In this document: piece by piece, positions 6,786-13,495 of the stretch
Numbering within the stretch: position 1 is the stretch's first letter
Layout: the number at the start of each line of letters is the position of its first letter
From: CAZEIW01 sp964512305
GTDB taxonomy: Bacteria; Pseudomonadota; Gammaproteobacteria; Burkholderiales; Burkholderiaceae_F
Direction: 5' to 3'
DNA: 44,195 nucleotides
Assembly: GCA_964512305.1 (NCBI GenBank)
Contig: CAZEIW010000022.1
Location: 1-44,195, forward strand
Made by a program: the position numbers and the translations under genes
Notes under the pieces: generated by a model
What the model saw: the letters and a program-made list of their open reading frames with translations, nothing else
What the model was told of the DNA's origin: nothing
The model's database searches: none

Positions 6786-7994
6786 TCACGCCGCCTTGGC
6801 GCCGATGCCGTCGCGCCGGAACATGTCGCGGATCCCCCGCACCGCCTGCCGGATCCGTTGCTCGTTCTCGATCAGCGCGAAGCGCACATGAGTGTCGCCG
6901 TATTCACCGAAGCCGATCCCGGGCGAGACCGCGACCTTGGCTTCCACCAGCAGCTTCTTGGCGAACTCCAGCGATCCGAGGTTCGCGTACTGCGGCGGGA
7001 TCTCGGCCCAGATGTACATGGACGCGCGCGGCACCTCGACCGCCCAGCCGCTCTCCTGCAGTCCCTTCGCCAGCACGTCGCGCCGGCGCTGGTACTGGGC
7101 GACGATTTCGGCCACGCAATCCTGCGGCCCCTCGAGCGCGGCGATCGACGCCACCTGGATCGGCGTGAACGTGCCGTAGTCGTGGTAGCTCTTGATCCGG
7201 GCCAGCGCGGCGACCAGATCGCGATTGCCGACCATGAACCCGATCCGCCACCCGGCCATGTTGTAGCTCTTGCTGAGCGTGAAGAATTCGACCGCGACGT
7301 CGCGCGCCCCGGGCACCTGCATGATCGACGGCGCGCGGTAGCCGTCGAAGACGATGTCGGCGTAGGCGAGGTCGTGCACGACGTAGATGCCGTGCTCGCG
7401 CGCAAGCTCGACGACGCGCCCGAAGAACTCGAGGTCGACGCACTGCGCGGTCGGGTTGCTGGGGAACCCGATCACGATCATGCGCGGCTTGGGCAGCGAC
7501 TCCCGGATCGCGCGCTCCAGCTCGCCGAAGAAGTCGACGCCGCGCGTCATGCGCACCGATCGGATGTCGGCGCCGGCGATAATGGCGCCGTAGATGTGGA
7601 TCGGATAGCTCGGGTTCGGCACCAGCACCGAGTCGCCGCGGTCGAGCGTGGCGAGCATCAGGTGCGCCAGGCCCTCCTTGGAGCCGATCGTCACGATCGC
7701 CTCGGAGTCCGGATCGAAGTCGACGTCGTAGCGGCTGCGGTACCACTGCGCGATCGCGCGCCGCAGTCGGGGGATCCCTTTGGACACCGAATAGCCGTGC
7801 GTGTCCGGCCGCTGGACGGCGTCGATCAGCTTGTCGACGATGTGCTGTGGCGTGGGCCCGTCGGGGTTGCCCATGCTCATGTCGATGATGTCTTCGCCGC
7901 GCCGCCGCGCGGCCATCTTCAGCTCGGCGGTGATGTTGAAAACGTACGGCGGGAGCCGCTTGATGCGGGGAAATTCCGGTGATCCAGTTGACAT
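6786..7994 (-). CDS. alaC: PLP-dependent aminotransferase, AlaC (YfdZ) type
   Basis: This is a fold-type I class I/II aminotransferase of 402 residues. The PLP lysine is K242 in FFTLSKSYNMAGWRIGF, with the cofactor-contacting Asp208 and Tyr211 in HDLAYADI and the SNPTAQ loop near 179-184. The start is ATG 7994, about 13 nt after an AAGG. The place upstream of hom-thrC and the sequence best fit the AlaC/YfdZ group (glutamate-pyruvate aminotransferase). Some databases label this same neighbour as a diaminopimelate or aspartate aminotransferase, so substrate remains inferred. It is divergent from the Mth938-like gene. Confidence 0.88.
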   Translation of the reverse strand: MSTGSPEFPRIKRLPPYVFNITAELKMAARRRGEDIIDMSMGNPDGPTPQHIVDKLIDAVQRPDTHGYSVSKGIPRLRRAIAQWYRSRYDVDFDPDSEAIVTIGSKEGLAHLMLATLDRGDSVLVPNPSYPIHIYGAIIAGADIRSVRMTRGVDFFGELERAIRESLPKPRMIVIGFPSNPTAQCVDLEFFGRVVELAREHGIYVVHDLAYADIVFDGYRAPSIMQVPGARDVAVEFFTLSKSYNMAGWRIGFMVGNRDLVAALARIKSYHDYGTFTPIQVASIAALEGPQDCVAEIVAQYQRRRDVLAKGLQESGWAVEVPRASMYIWAEIPPQYANLGSLEFAKKLLVEAKVAVSPGIGFGEYGDTHVRFALIENEQRIRQAVRGIRDMFRRDGIGAKAA

Positions 7995-8030
7995 GAAAAA
8001 CTACCTTGCTTCCTGCCCTGCAGGCGGCCA

Positions 8031-8083
8031 ACGACCCCCTCCCGGCCGCCCTCGCGGGCCCTTTGGGACCCTGAGGGGGTCGT
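8031..8083. repeat. Inverted repeat in the divergent alaC/Mth938 region
   Basis: ACGACCCCCTC (8031-8041) and GAGGGGGTCGT (8073-8083) are 11-bp perfect arms around a 31-nt loop that itself contains smaller GGGCCC-type pairings. It is a different unit from families A and B. It lies in the 239-bp gap between divergent genes. Confidence 0.65.
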
Positions 8084-8124
8084 CAGGCGGCTTCTCGATG
8101 GCCTTCAGTGGCCGATCTGCCGGG

Positions 8125-8144
8125 CCGGCGGCTTGTGCCGCCGG
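8125..8144. other. Hairpin overlapping a promoter -35 region
   Basis: CCGGCGGC and GCCGCCGG pair around the loop TTGT. The loop coincides with the proposed -35 element of the rightward promoter, so the palindrome could be a regulator site or simply another repeat arm. Confidence 0.4.
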
Positions 8145-8160
8145 GCGTCTTGGGCATAAT
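8133..8160 (+). promoter_or_regulatory. Candidate promoter for Mth938-bcp-phoH
   Basis: TTGTGC and CATAAT are separated by 16 bp in an otherwise GC-rich gap, 74 bp before the start codon of the Mth938-like gene. The -10 is a 5 of 6 match to the consensus and the -35 is weak. Confidence 0.4.
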
Positions 8161-8233
8161 TTACCTGAATTGCAGCGGACACTGCGCCCCGCAGAGGTGA
8201 AGCCCGCGAGGCCGCTGCGCGGAGACCGATTTA

Positions 8234-8608
8234 TTGAAGCTGCACGCTCAGCCGCCGACGAACCTGAACACCGTCACCGCCTACGGACCGGGCTTCATCG
8301 AGATCAACCGGGTCCGCCAGACCGGCAACCTGATCCTGATCCCCGATGCGCCCGTGCAAGCCTGGACCGCGACCGGCTACGACGACTTGCGAAGCGAGGA
8401 CTTCGACGGCCTGCTCGCCTTCACGCCCGAGGTCGTCCTGGTCGGCACCGGCCTGCGCCAGCGGATGCTGCACCCGAGACTGACGGCCGGCCTGGCGCGC
8501 GCGGGCATCGGCGTCGAGGTGATGGATACCGCGGCCGCATGCCGCACCTACAACATCCTGATGGTGGAGGGCCGCCGCGTCCTGGCCGCCTTCCTGCTGG
8601 AGTCCTGA
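8234..8608 (+). CDS. Mth938-like (DUF498/NDUFAF3-fold) protein
   Basis: This 124-residue protein belongs to the Mth938-like family, which is related to the mitochondrial complex I assembly factor NDUFAF3 and has no settled bacterial role. Family marks are the central YGPGFIEIN segment, the strand NLILIPDAPVQAW, the VVLVGTGLRQRM motif and GIGVEVMDTAAACRTYNIL, which lines the conserved cavity. The start is a TTG at 8234 with GGAG 9 nt upstream. It is the first gene of a rightward set, 4 bp before the peroxiredoxin. Confidence 0.88.
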   Translation: MKLHAQPPTNLNTVTAYGPGFIEINRVRQTGNLILIPDAPVQAWTATGYDDLRSEDFDGLLAFTPEVVLVGTGLRQRMLHPRLTAGLARAGIGVEVMDTAAACRTYNILMVEGRRVLAAFLLES

Positions 8609-8612
8609 CCCG

Positions 8613-9077
8613 ATGACCGTCGAGCTCGACAGGAAGGTCCCCGCGTTCGCCGCCCAATCCACCGGCGGCGAGTTCAGGCTCGAGCAGGTGCGCGGCAAGG
8701 CGCTCGTCCTCTACTTCTATCCGAAGGACAACACGCCGGGCTGCACGAGCGAGGCGCGCGACTTCGCGCTCAGGCACGCCCAGTTCGGACGCGCCGGCGC
8801 GATCGTCGTCGGCGTTTCGCGCGACAGCCTGAGGTCGCACGAGGGCTTCAAGACCAAGTTCGAGCTGCCGTTCGACCTGATCTCCGATCCCGACGAAGCG
8901 CTTTGCGCCGCGTTCGAGGTGATCAAGATGAAGAACATGTACGGCAAGCAGGTGCGCGGCATCGAGCGCAGCACCTTCCTGATCGACGGCGCCGGCGTGC
9001 TGCGGCAACAGTGGCGCGGGTTCAAGGTCCCGGGCCACGTCGACGAAGTGCTGGCGGCCGTGAAAGCGCTGTCCTGA
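8613..9077 (+). CDS. bcp: Thiol peroxidase, Bcp/PrxQ peroxiredoxin
   Basis: Bcp reduces hydrogen peroxide and organic peroxides with thioredoxin as usual reductant. The peroxidatic Cys44 sits in YPKDNTPGCTSEARDF. The position five residues later, a resolving Cys in many PrxQ proteins, is Arg49 here. The only other cysteine is Cys98 (SDPDEALCAAF), which matches a third cysteine known in E. coli Bcp. The enzyme may therefore be a 1-Cys type or use an atypical disulfide. Length (154) is normal. It is 4 bp downstream of the Mth938 gene and 43 bp upstream of phoH. Confidence 0.94.
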   Translation: MTVELDRKVPAFAAQSTGGEFRLEQVRGKALVLYFYPKDNTPGCTSEARDFALRHAQFGRAGAIVVGVSRDSLRSHEGFKTKFELPFDLISDPDEALCAAFEVIKMKNMYGKQVRGIERSTFLIDGAGVLRQQWRGFKVPGHVDEVLAAVKALS

Positions 9078-9120
9078 TCAGCCGCCCCGATCCCTTCCCC
9101 TCGACCCTTCGAAGCTCCGC

Positions 9121-10773
9121 ATGCCGCTACCCAAAGCGCCTACCAAGCCCGCCACCATCGTCGTTGCATCCGCAGGCGAGACCGTCAGAGCCCGCCGCGA
9201 GCCGCCGGCCGGGCGCGAACCCGAGGCGCGACCCGCGGCGCGCGAACCCGAAGCCCGGCCTGCCCCACGCGAGCCGGAGGCGCGGCCGGCTGCGCGCGAG
9301 CAGCCGGCCAAGCACCAGCCGGCGGCCAGGCTGGCGCTGGTGGAGACGCGCACCCGCGGCAACGGCCGCAAGGTGCGCGCGGTGGATGCGCGTCCCAAGC
9401 TGTTCGTGCTGGACACCAACGTGCTGATGCACGACCCGACGAGCCTGTTCCGCTTCGAGGAACACAACATCTTCCTGCCGATGATGACGCTGGAGGAGCT
9501 CGACAGCCACAAGAAGGGCCTGTCGGAGGTCGCCCGCAACGCGCGCCAGGCCAGCCGCTCGCTCGACGCGCTCGTGGCCTCGTGTACGACGCCGATCGAG
9601 GAAGGCATCGCGCTGTCGGCGCTCGGAAACGTCGACGCCTCGGGCCGGCTGTTCCTGCAGACCCAGGCGATCGGCGCCGCGCTGCCGCCCAGTCTTCCGG
9701 TGGGCAAGGCGGACAACCACATCCTGGGCGTCGTGCGAGCGCTCAAGGAGATCCACCCGGACCACGACGTCGTGCTGGTGTCCAAGGACATCAACATGCG
9801 CGTCAAGGCGCGCGCGCTCGGACTGTCCGCCGAGGACTACTACAACGACAAGGTGCTCGAGGACACCGATGTCCTTTACACCGGGGTGCAGGCGCTGCCG
9901 TCGAATTTCTGGGACCGGCACGGCAAGGGCATGGAGTCGTGGCAGCACGGGGGGCACACGTTCTACCGGATCAGCGGGCCGGTGGTGTCCGAGTTGATCG
10001 TCAATCAGTTCGTCTATCTGGAGCACGGAACGCCGCCGTTCTACGCGCAGGTGCGCGAGATCCGGGGCAAGACCGCGGTGCTGCGCGTGCTGCGCGACTA
10101 CATGCACGCGAAGAACGCGGTCTGGGGCATCACCGCGCGCAACCGCGAGCAGAGCTTCGCGCTCAATCTGCTGATGGACGCCGAATGCGACTTCGTGTCG
10201 CTGATCGGGCAGGCCGGCACCGGCAAGACGTTGCTCGCGCTCGCCGCCGGGCTGGCGCAGACCCTCGAATCGAAGCGCTTCTCCGAGATCATCGTCACGC
10301 GCGCCACGGTTCCGGTCGGCGAGGACATCGGCTTCCTGCCCGGAACCGAGGAGGAGAAAATGGCGCCCTGGATGGGCGCGCTCGAGGACAACCTGGAGGT
10401 CTTGAACCGCAGCGACGATTCGGCGGGCGAGTGGGGGCGCGCGGCGACCAACGACCTGATCCGGACCCGGATCCGGGTCAAGTCGATGAGCTTCATGCGC
10501 GGCCGCACCTTCGTCAACAAGTTCCTGATCATCGACGAGGCGCAGAACCTGACGCCGAAACAGATGAAGACGCTCATCACGCGCGCCGGGCCCGGCACCA
10601 AGGTCGTGTGCCTCGGCAACATCGCGCAGATCGACACGCCCTATCTGACCGAGGGCAGCTCAGGGCTCACCTTCGTGGTCGACCGCTTCAAGGGCTGGCC
10701 GCACGCGGGGCACGTGACCCTGCAACGGGGCGAGCGGTCGCGCCTGGCGGATTACGCGGCGGAAGTGCTCTAG
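9121..10773 (+). CDS. PIN-domain and PhoH ATPase fusion protein
   Basis: The 550-residue cytoplasmic protein joins an N-terminal PIN nuclease domain (about 92-230, LFVLDTNVLMHDP with the first acidic residue D98) to a PhoH-type P-loop ATPase. The ATPase has Walker A GQAGTGKT at 363-370 and Walker B FLIIDEAQN at 468-476. This PhoH2/YlaK architecture is thought to couple RNA unwinding to cleavage, but its targets are poorly known. Residues 25-70 are unusual: three tandem copies of the nonamer REPEARPAx plus a decayed fourth, a low-complexity charged linker ahead of the PIN domain. No strong ribosome-binding site precedes ATG 9121, but the only upstream in-frame codons before a stop are not starts. 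Confidence 0.92.
   Translation: MPLPKAPTKPATIVVASAGETVRARREPPAGREPEARPAAREPEARPAPREPEARPAAREQPAKHQPAARLALVETRTRGNGRKVRAVDARPKLFVLDTNVLMHDPTSLFRFEEHNIFLPMMTLEELDSHKKGLSEVARNARQASRSLDALVASCTTPIEEGIALSALGNVDASGRLFLQTQAIGAALPPSLPVGKADNHILGVVRALKEIHPDHDVVLVSKDINMRVKARALGLSAEDYYNDKVLEDTDVLYTGVQALPSNFWDRHGKGMESWQHGGHTFYRISGPVVSELIVNQFVYLEHGTPPFYAQVREIRGKTAVLRVLRDYMHAKNAVWGITARNREQSFALNLLMDAECDFVSLIGQAGTGKTLLALAAGLAQTLESKRFSEIIVTRATVPVGEDIGFLPGTEEEKMAPWMGALEDNLEVLNRSDDSAGEWGRAATNDLIRTRIRVKSMSFMRGRTFVNKFLIIDEAQNLTPKQMKTLITRAGPGTKVVCLGNIAQIDTPYLTEGSSGLTFVVDRFKGWPHAGHVTLQRGERSRLADYAAEVL
9214..9294 (+). repeat. 27-bp tandem repeat within the phoH-like gene
   Basis: Three 27-bp units encode residues 32-40, 41-49 and 50-58 (REPEARPAA, REPEARPAP, REPEARPAA). 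Units differ mainly at synonymous positions, so the duplication is not recent or the peptide is conserved. A degraded unit follows. Confidence 0.8.
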
Positions 10774-10779
10774 CGCGAA

Positions 10780-10817
10780 CCCTCACCCCGACCCTCTCCC
10801 GCAAGCGGGAGAGGGAG
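10780..10817 (+). repeat. Dispersed palindromic repeat, family A, copy 3
   Basis: CCCTCACCCCGA is followed by the hairpin CCCTCTCCCGC / GCGGGAGAGGG. It begins 6 bp after the phoH-like stop codon, in the same orientation as copy 1, and is followed by an A-rich stretch. It may serve as a terminator. Confidence 0.85.
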
Positions 10818-10836
10818 AAAAGAAGCGCGCTTTGAA

Positions 10837-10877
10837 CTCCCCTCTCCCGCTTGCGGGAGAGGGGCCGGGGGTGAGGG
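10837..10877 (-). repeat. Dispersed palindromic repeat, family A, copy 4
   Basis: This is a nearly exact reverse complement of copy 3: hairpin CCCCTCTCCCGC / GCGGGAGAGGGG, then CCGGGGGTGAGGG. The pair lies between the convergent phoH-like and ohr genes, so each gene ends in its own copy. Confidence 0.85.
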
Positions 10878-10899
10878 AAAGGGGCTCCCTGCCTAAAGC

Positions 10900-11337
10900 C
10901 TACCCCCCCACCACCTCGAACTGCACATCGACATTGCCCCGCGTCGCGTGCGAGTACGGGCAGATCTTCTCGTGCGCTTCCTGCGCGAGCGCGGCCAGGT
11001 CCGCCTGCGGCAGGCTGCGGTCTTCCACCGTCAGCCGCACCGACAGCCCGAACCCGCCCAGCTCGCGCGGCCCGATGGACACCGCGCAAGTGATCTTTGC
11101 CTTGCTGGCATTCTTCTTCTTCTGCTGCCCGACGAAGTCCAGCGCGCCGCCGAAACATGCGGCATAGCCGGCCGCGAACAGATGCTCGGGCGTGGCCGTA
11201 CCCGGCCGCCCGGGCCCGCCAAGCTCCTTCGGCAGCGACAGATCGGCCTTGACGACGCCGTCGCTGGATTCCGTATGTCCGTTGCGCCCGCCGGTCGCGC
11301 TCGCCGTGGCCGTATAAAGCGCCTTGATCTTGTCCAT
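10900..11337 (-). CDS. ohr: Organic hydroperoxide resistance protein Ohr
   Basis: Ohr is a cytoplasmic OsmC-family thiol peroxidase that reduces organic and fatty-acid hydroperoxides with lipoyl cofactors. The 145-residue protein has both redox cysteines, Cys61 in AAGYAACFGGAL and Cys126 in KICPYSHATRGN, plus the conserved TPEHLFAAGYA and the N-terminal YTATASATGGRNG. The start is ATG 11337 with GAGGAG about 7 nt upstream; the frame stays open further but without homology. It is a single-gene unit. An OhrR repressor would be the usual regulator, but none is encoded here and I did not identify its operator. Confidence 0.95.
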   Translation of the reverse strand: MDKIKALYTATASATGGRNGHTESSDGVVKADLSLPKELGGPGRPGTATPEHLFAAGYAACFGGALDFVGQQKKKNASKAKITCAVSIGPRELGGFGLSVRLTVEDRSLPQADLAALAQEAHEKICPYSHATRGNVDVQFEVVGG

Positions 11338-11475
11338 GCGTTGCTCCTCGAAGAAGGACATGGGATGCTGCGCGAAGGTCGCGTCGCGGTCAACCGCGCC
11401 GACAGGCGGTGACCCGGCGGTGACCCGAGTGTCGTCGCGGAAATCCCGTACTTGCGCGCGGCTCGGCCCTCCCAA

Positions 11476-11503
11476 GAAAAAACGCCCGCACTGCGGGCGT
11501 TTT
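11476..11503 (-). terminator. Intrinsic terminator of the binding-protein gene
   Basis: ACGCCCGC and GCGGGCGT form an 8-bp stem with loop ACT. Read leftward the stem is followed by a run of T residues (AAAAAA on the + strand at 11477-11482). It sits about 25 bp past the stop of the binding-protein gene and is the clearest rho-independent terminator in the window. The + strand T-run of three also permits weak function the other way. Confidence 0.85.
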
Positions 11504-11524
11504 CCATCGCGATCGCGAACGACG

Positions 11525-12652
11525 TCAATTGAGCGGCGTCTTCTTTCCGCCCGGATAGCTGTACAGCGTCGTGGCCGGATTGTTCAGCTCTCCGGTCTTG
11601 TCGAACGAAACCTTGCTGGTGACGCCGTCGTACTGGATCGACGCCAGCGCCGGCAGGTACTTGGCCGGCTCGACCGACCCGGCCTTCTGCATCGCCGCCA
11701 CCAGCGTCATCACCGCATCGTACGAATAGGGCGCATAGACCTGGATCTGGTCGTGGAAGCGCTCCTCGAAGCGCTTCTGGAAGTCGGCGCCCTTGGGCAT
11801 CTTGTCCAGCGACGCGCCGCCTTCGGCGCAGATGACGTTGCTGCCGATCGCATCGCCCGCGAGCTTGGCCAGTTCCACCGTGCAGATGCCGTCGCCGCCC
11901 ATGAAGTAGGCGCTGATGCCGAGTTCCTTCATCTGCCGCAGGATCGGGCCGCCCTGCGTGTCCATGCCGCCGTAGAAGATCGCGTCGGGCTTGGTCGGCT
12001 TGACGGCGGTCAGGATCGCGCTGAAGTCGGTGGCCTTGTCATTGGTGAACTGCCGCGAGACGATCTCGGCGCCATTGTCCTTGGCGACTTTTTCGAAGAT
12101 GTCGGCAAGGCCCTGGCCATAGGCGGTGCGGTCGTCGATCACGGCGACCCTCTTGGCCTTCAGGTTCTTGGTTGCGTACATTGCCGTGGCCGCGCCCAGC
12201 GAGTTGTCGTTGGCGATGATCCGGAACGCCGTCGCGAATCCCTGCTGGGTGTACTTCGGATTGGTCGCCGACGGCGTGATCTGCGGGATGCCGGCGTCGA
12301 AATAGATCTTCGACGCGGGAATCGTCGTGCCGGAGTTGAGGTGCCCGACCACGCCCGCGACCTTCTCGTCGACCAGCTTGGTCGCCACCGCGGTGCCCTG
12401 CTTCGGATCGGCCGCGTCGTCCTCGCTGACCAGCGTGAACTTGATCTTCTTGCCGCCGATTGTGACGCCGCGTGCGTTCAGGTCTTCGACCGCCATCTGC
12501 GCGCCGCGCTCGTTGTCCTTGCCGTAATGCGCCTGCCCGCCGGAAAGCGGGGCCACGTGGCCGATTTTCACTTCCATTTCCTGCGCCCAGGCCACGCCGA
12601 CCGCCCCGGCGAGCAGGCCCGCAATGACCGCGCTCGATGCGAACGTCCTCAT
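11525..12652 (-). CDS. Branched-chain amino acid-type ABC transporter binding protein
   Basis: This is a periplasmic type I solute-binding protein (LivJ/LivK family). The 375-residue precursor begins with a Sec signal peptide, cleaved near VAWAQ-EMEV (about residue 24). The mature part has the family's IGHVAPLSGGQAHYGKDNERG start, VVGHLNSGTTIPAS ligand loop and the tail KVSFDKTGELNNPA. ATG 12652 is chosen because GGGAGG precedes it closely and the signal peptide starts there. It has its own promoter candidate and terminator, and no permease or ATPase genes (livHMGF) are adjacent. The ligand may be leucine, isoleucine, valine or another small carboxylate. Confidence 0.92.
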   Translation of the reverse strand: MRTFASSAVIAGLLAGAVGVAWAQEMEVKIGHVAPLSGGQAHYGKDNERGAQMAVEDLNARGVTIGGKKIKFTLVSEDDAADPKQGTAVATKLVDEKVAGVVGHLNSGTTIPASKIYFDAGIPQITPSATNPKYTQQGFATAFRIIANDNSLGAATAMYATKNLKAKRVAVIDDRTAYGQGLADIFEKVAKDNGAEIVSRQFTNDKATDFSAILTAVKPTKPDAIFYGGMDTQGGPILRQMKELGISAYFMGGDGICTVELAKLAGDAIGSNVICAEGGASLDKMPKGADFQKRFEERFHDQIQVYAPYSYDAVMTLVAAMQKAGSVEPAKYLPALASIQYDGVTSKVSFDKTGELNNPATTLYSYPGGKKTPLN

Positions 12653-12675
12653 AAATCCTCCCGTTGGAAATTGAC

Positions 12676-12710
12676 GCGCAACGCCGTGCGTGACCTTGCG
12701 CGCGTTGCGC
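12676..12710. promoter_or_regulatory. Inverted repeat at the transcription start of the binding-protein gene
   Basis: GCGCAACG (12676-12683) and CGTTGCGC (12703-12710) flank a 19-bp spacer immediately downstream of the proposed -10. It could be an operator or a leader stem. I cannot name a regulator. Confidence 0.35.
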
Positions 12711-12738
12711 ACTCTACCACCGCCTAGCGCACTGGCAA
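12711..12738 (-). promoter_or_regulatory. Promoter candidate for the binding-protein gene
   Basis: Read leftward, TTGCCA (-35, 5 of 6) and TAGAGT (-10, 4 of 6) are separated by 16 bp, about 60 bp before ATG 12652. Confidence 0.5.
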
Positions 12739-12793
12739 CCGGGTCCGCGCTCCGTCCCGGATCGAGCGCCGCGCCCGTTGCTCCCCGACGGGG

Positions 12794-13483
12794 TCAGGCT
12801 CCGATCTGGCCCAGGACCATCGCCTCGAGCTCGCTCGCGACGTCCTTGGTGCAGTCGGTCAGACCCTCCAGCGACTCGTACACCGCCTTGAGCTTGATCA
12901 GCTGGCGCGTATCGGCCTCGTCGCGAAAGAGCTTCGACATCGCCGCCCGCATCACGTGATCGGCCTGGGCCTCGATTTCGTCGACGCGGGAGCACAGCAC
13001 CAGCAGCTCGCGCGTGCGGTCGCCGTCGGCCAGCAGCCCCACCGCTTGCTGCATTGCGATCCCGCTGTCGAGCGCCAGCTCCGCCAGCCGCAATGCCTCC
13101 GGCGTCACCGCGGTGACGTGATACAGGTGGATCGACTCGGCCGCGTCCTCGGTCAGGTCCAGCACGTCGTCGAGGCGGTTGATCAGGCTCACGATCGTCG
13201 CGCGCGGATAGGGCGGGAACATCGAATGGCGCACCGCGGCGCGCACTTCGTCGACGATGCCGTCGGCCCGCTTTTCGATCGCCTCGATGTCGCGCACCCG
13301 CCCGTTCGGCTCGCCGATGTTCGACAGCAGCTGGATCAGCGCCTGCAGGCCCTCGATGCAGAGCGCGGCGTGCAGGTCGAACAGCGGGAAGAAGCGGCGG
13401 TCGCGCCAGCGCAGGCGGTGCAGCAGCACGCGCCAGCCGTGGCGCAGCTCGCGCCGGTCCGCGACGAAACGCACGGCGCTCAT
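12794..13483 (-). CDS. DUF47 (PhoU-like) phosphate transport regulator
   Basis: This 229-residue, mostly helical protein is of the DUF47/PhoU-like family, which usually accompanies the low-affinity phosphate transporter Pit. The helices carry the typical metal-ligand and acidic pattern: IEAIEKRADGIVDEV, INRLDDVLDLTEDAAE, VDEIEAQADHVMR and KLKAVYESLEGLTD. It starts 12 bp after the dnaB stop and is probably co-transcribed with dnaB. No pit gene follows: the next gene is a binding protein with its own promoter. Function as a Pit regulator is therefore inferred from family only. Confidence 0.9.
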   Translation of the reverse strand: MSAVRFVADRRELRHGWRVLLHRLRWRDRRFFPLFDLHAALCIEGLQALIQLLSNIGEPNGRVRDIEAIEKRADGIVDEVRAAVRHSMFPPYPRATIVSLINRLDDVLDLTEDAAESIHLYHVTAVTPEALRLAELALDSGIAMQQAVGLLADGDRTRELLVLCSRVDEIEAQADHVMRAAMSKLFRDEADTRQLIKLKAVYESLEGLTDCTKDVASELEAMVLGQIGA

Positions 13484-13495
13484 GGGGCTCTCAAC

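Noticed and set aside
9214..9294. CRISPR-like array
   Set aside because: Repeats are contiguous, in frame and without spacers: a coding tandem repeat.
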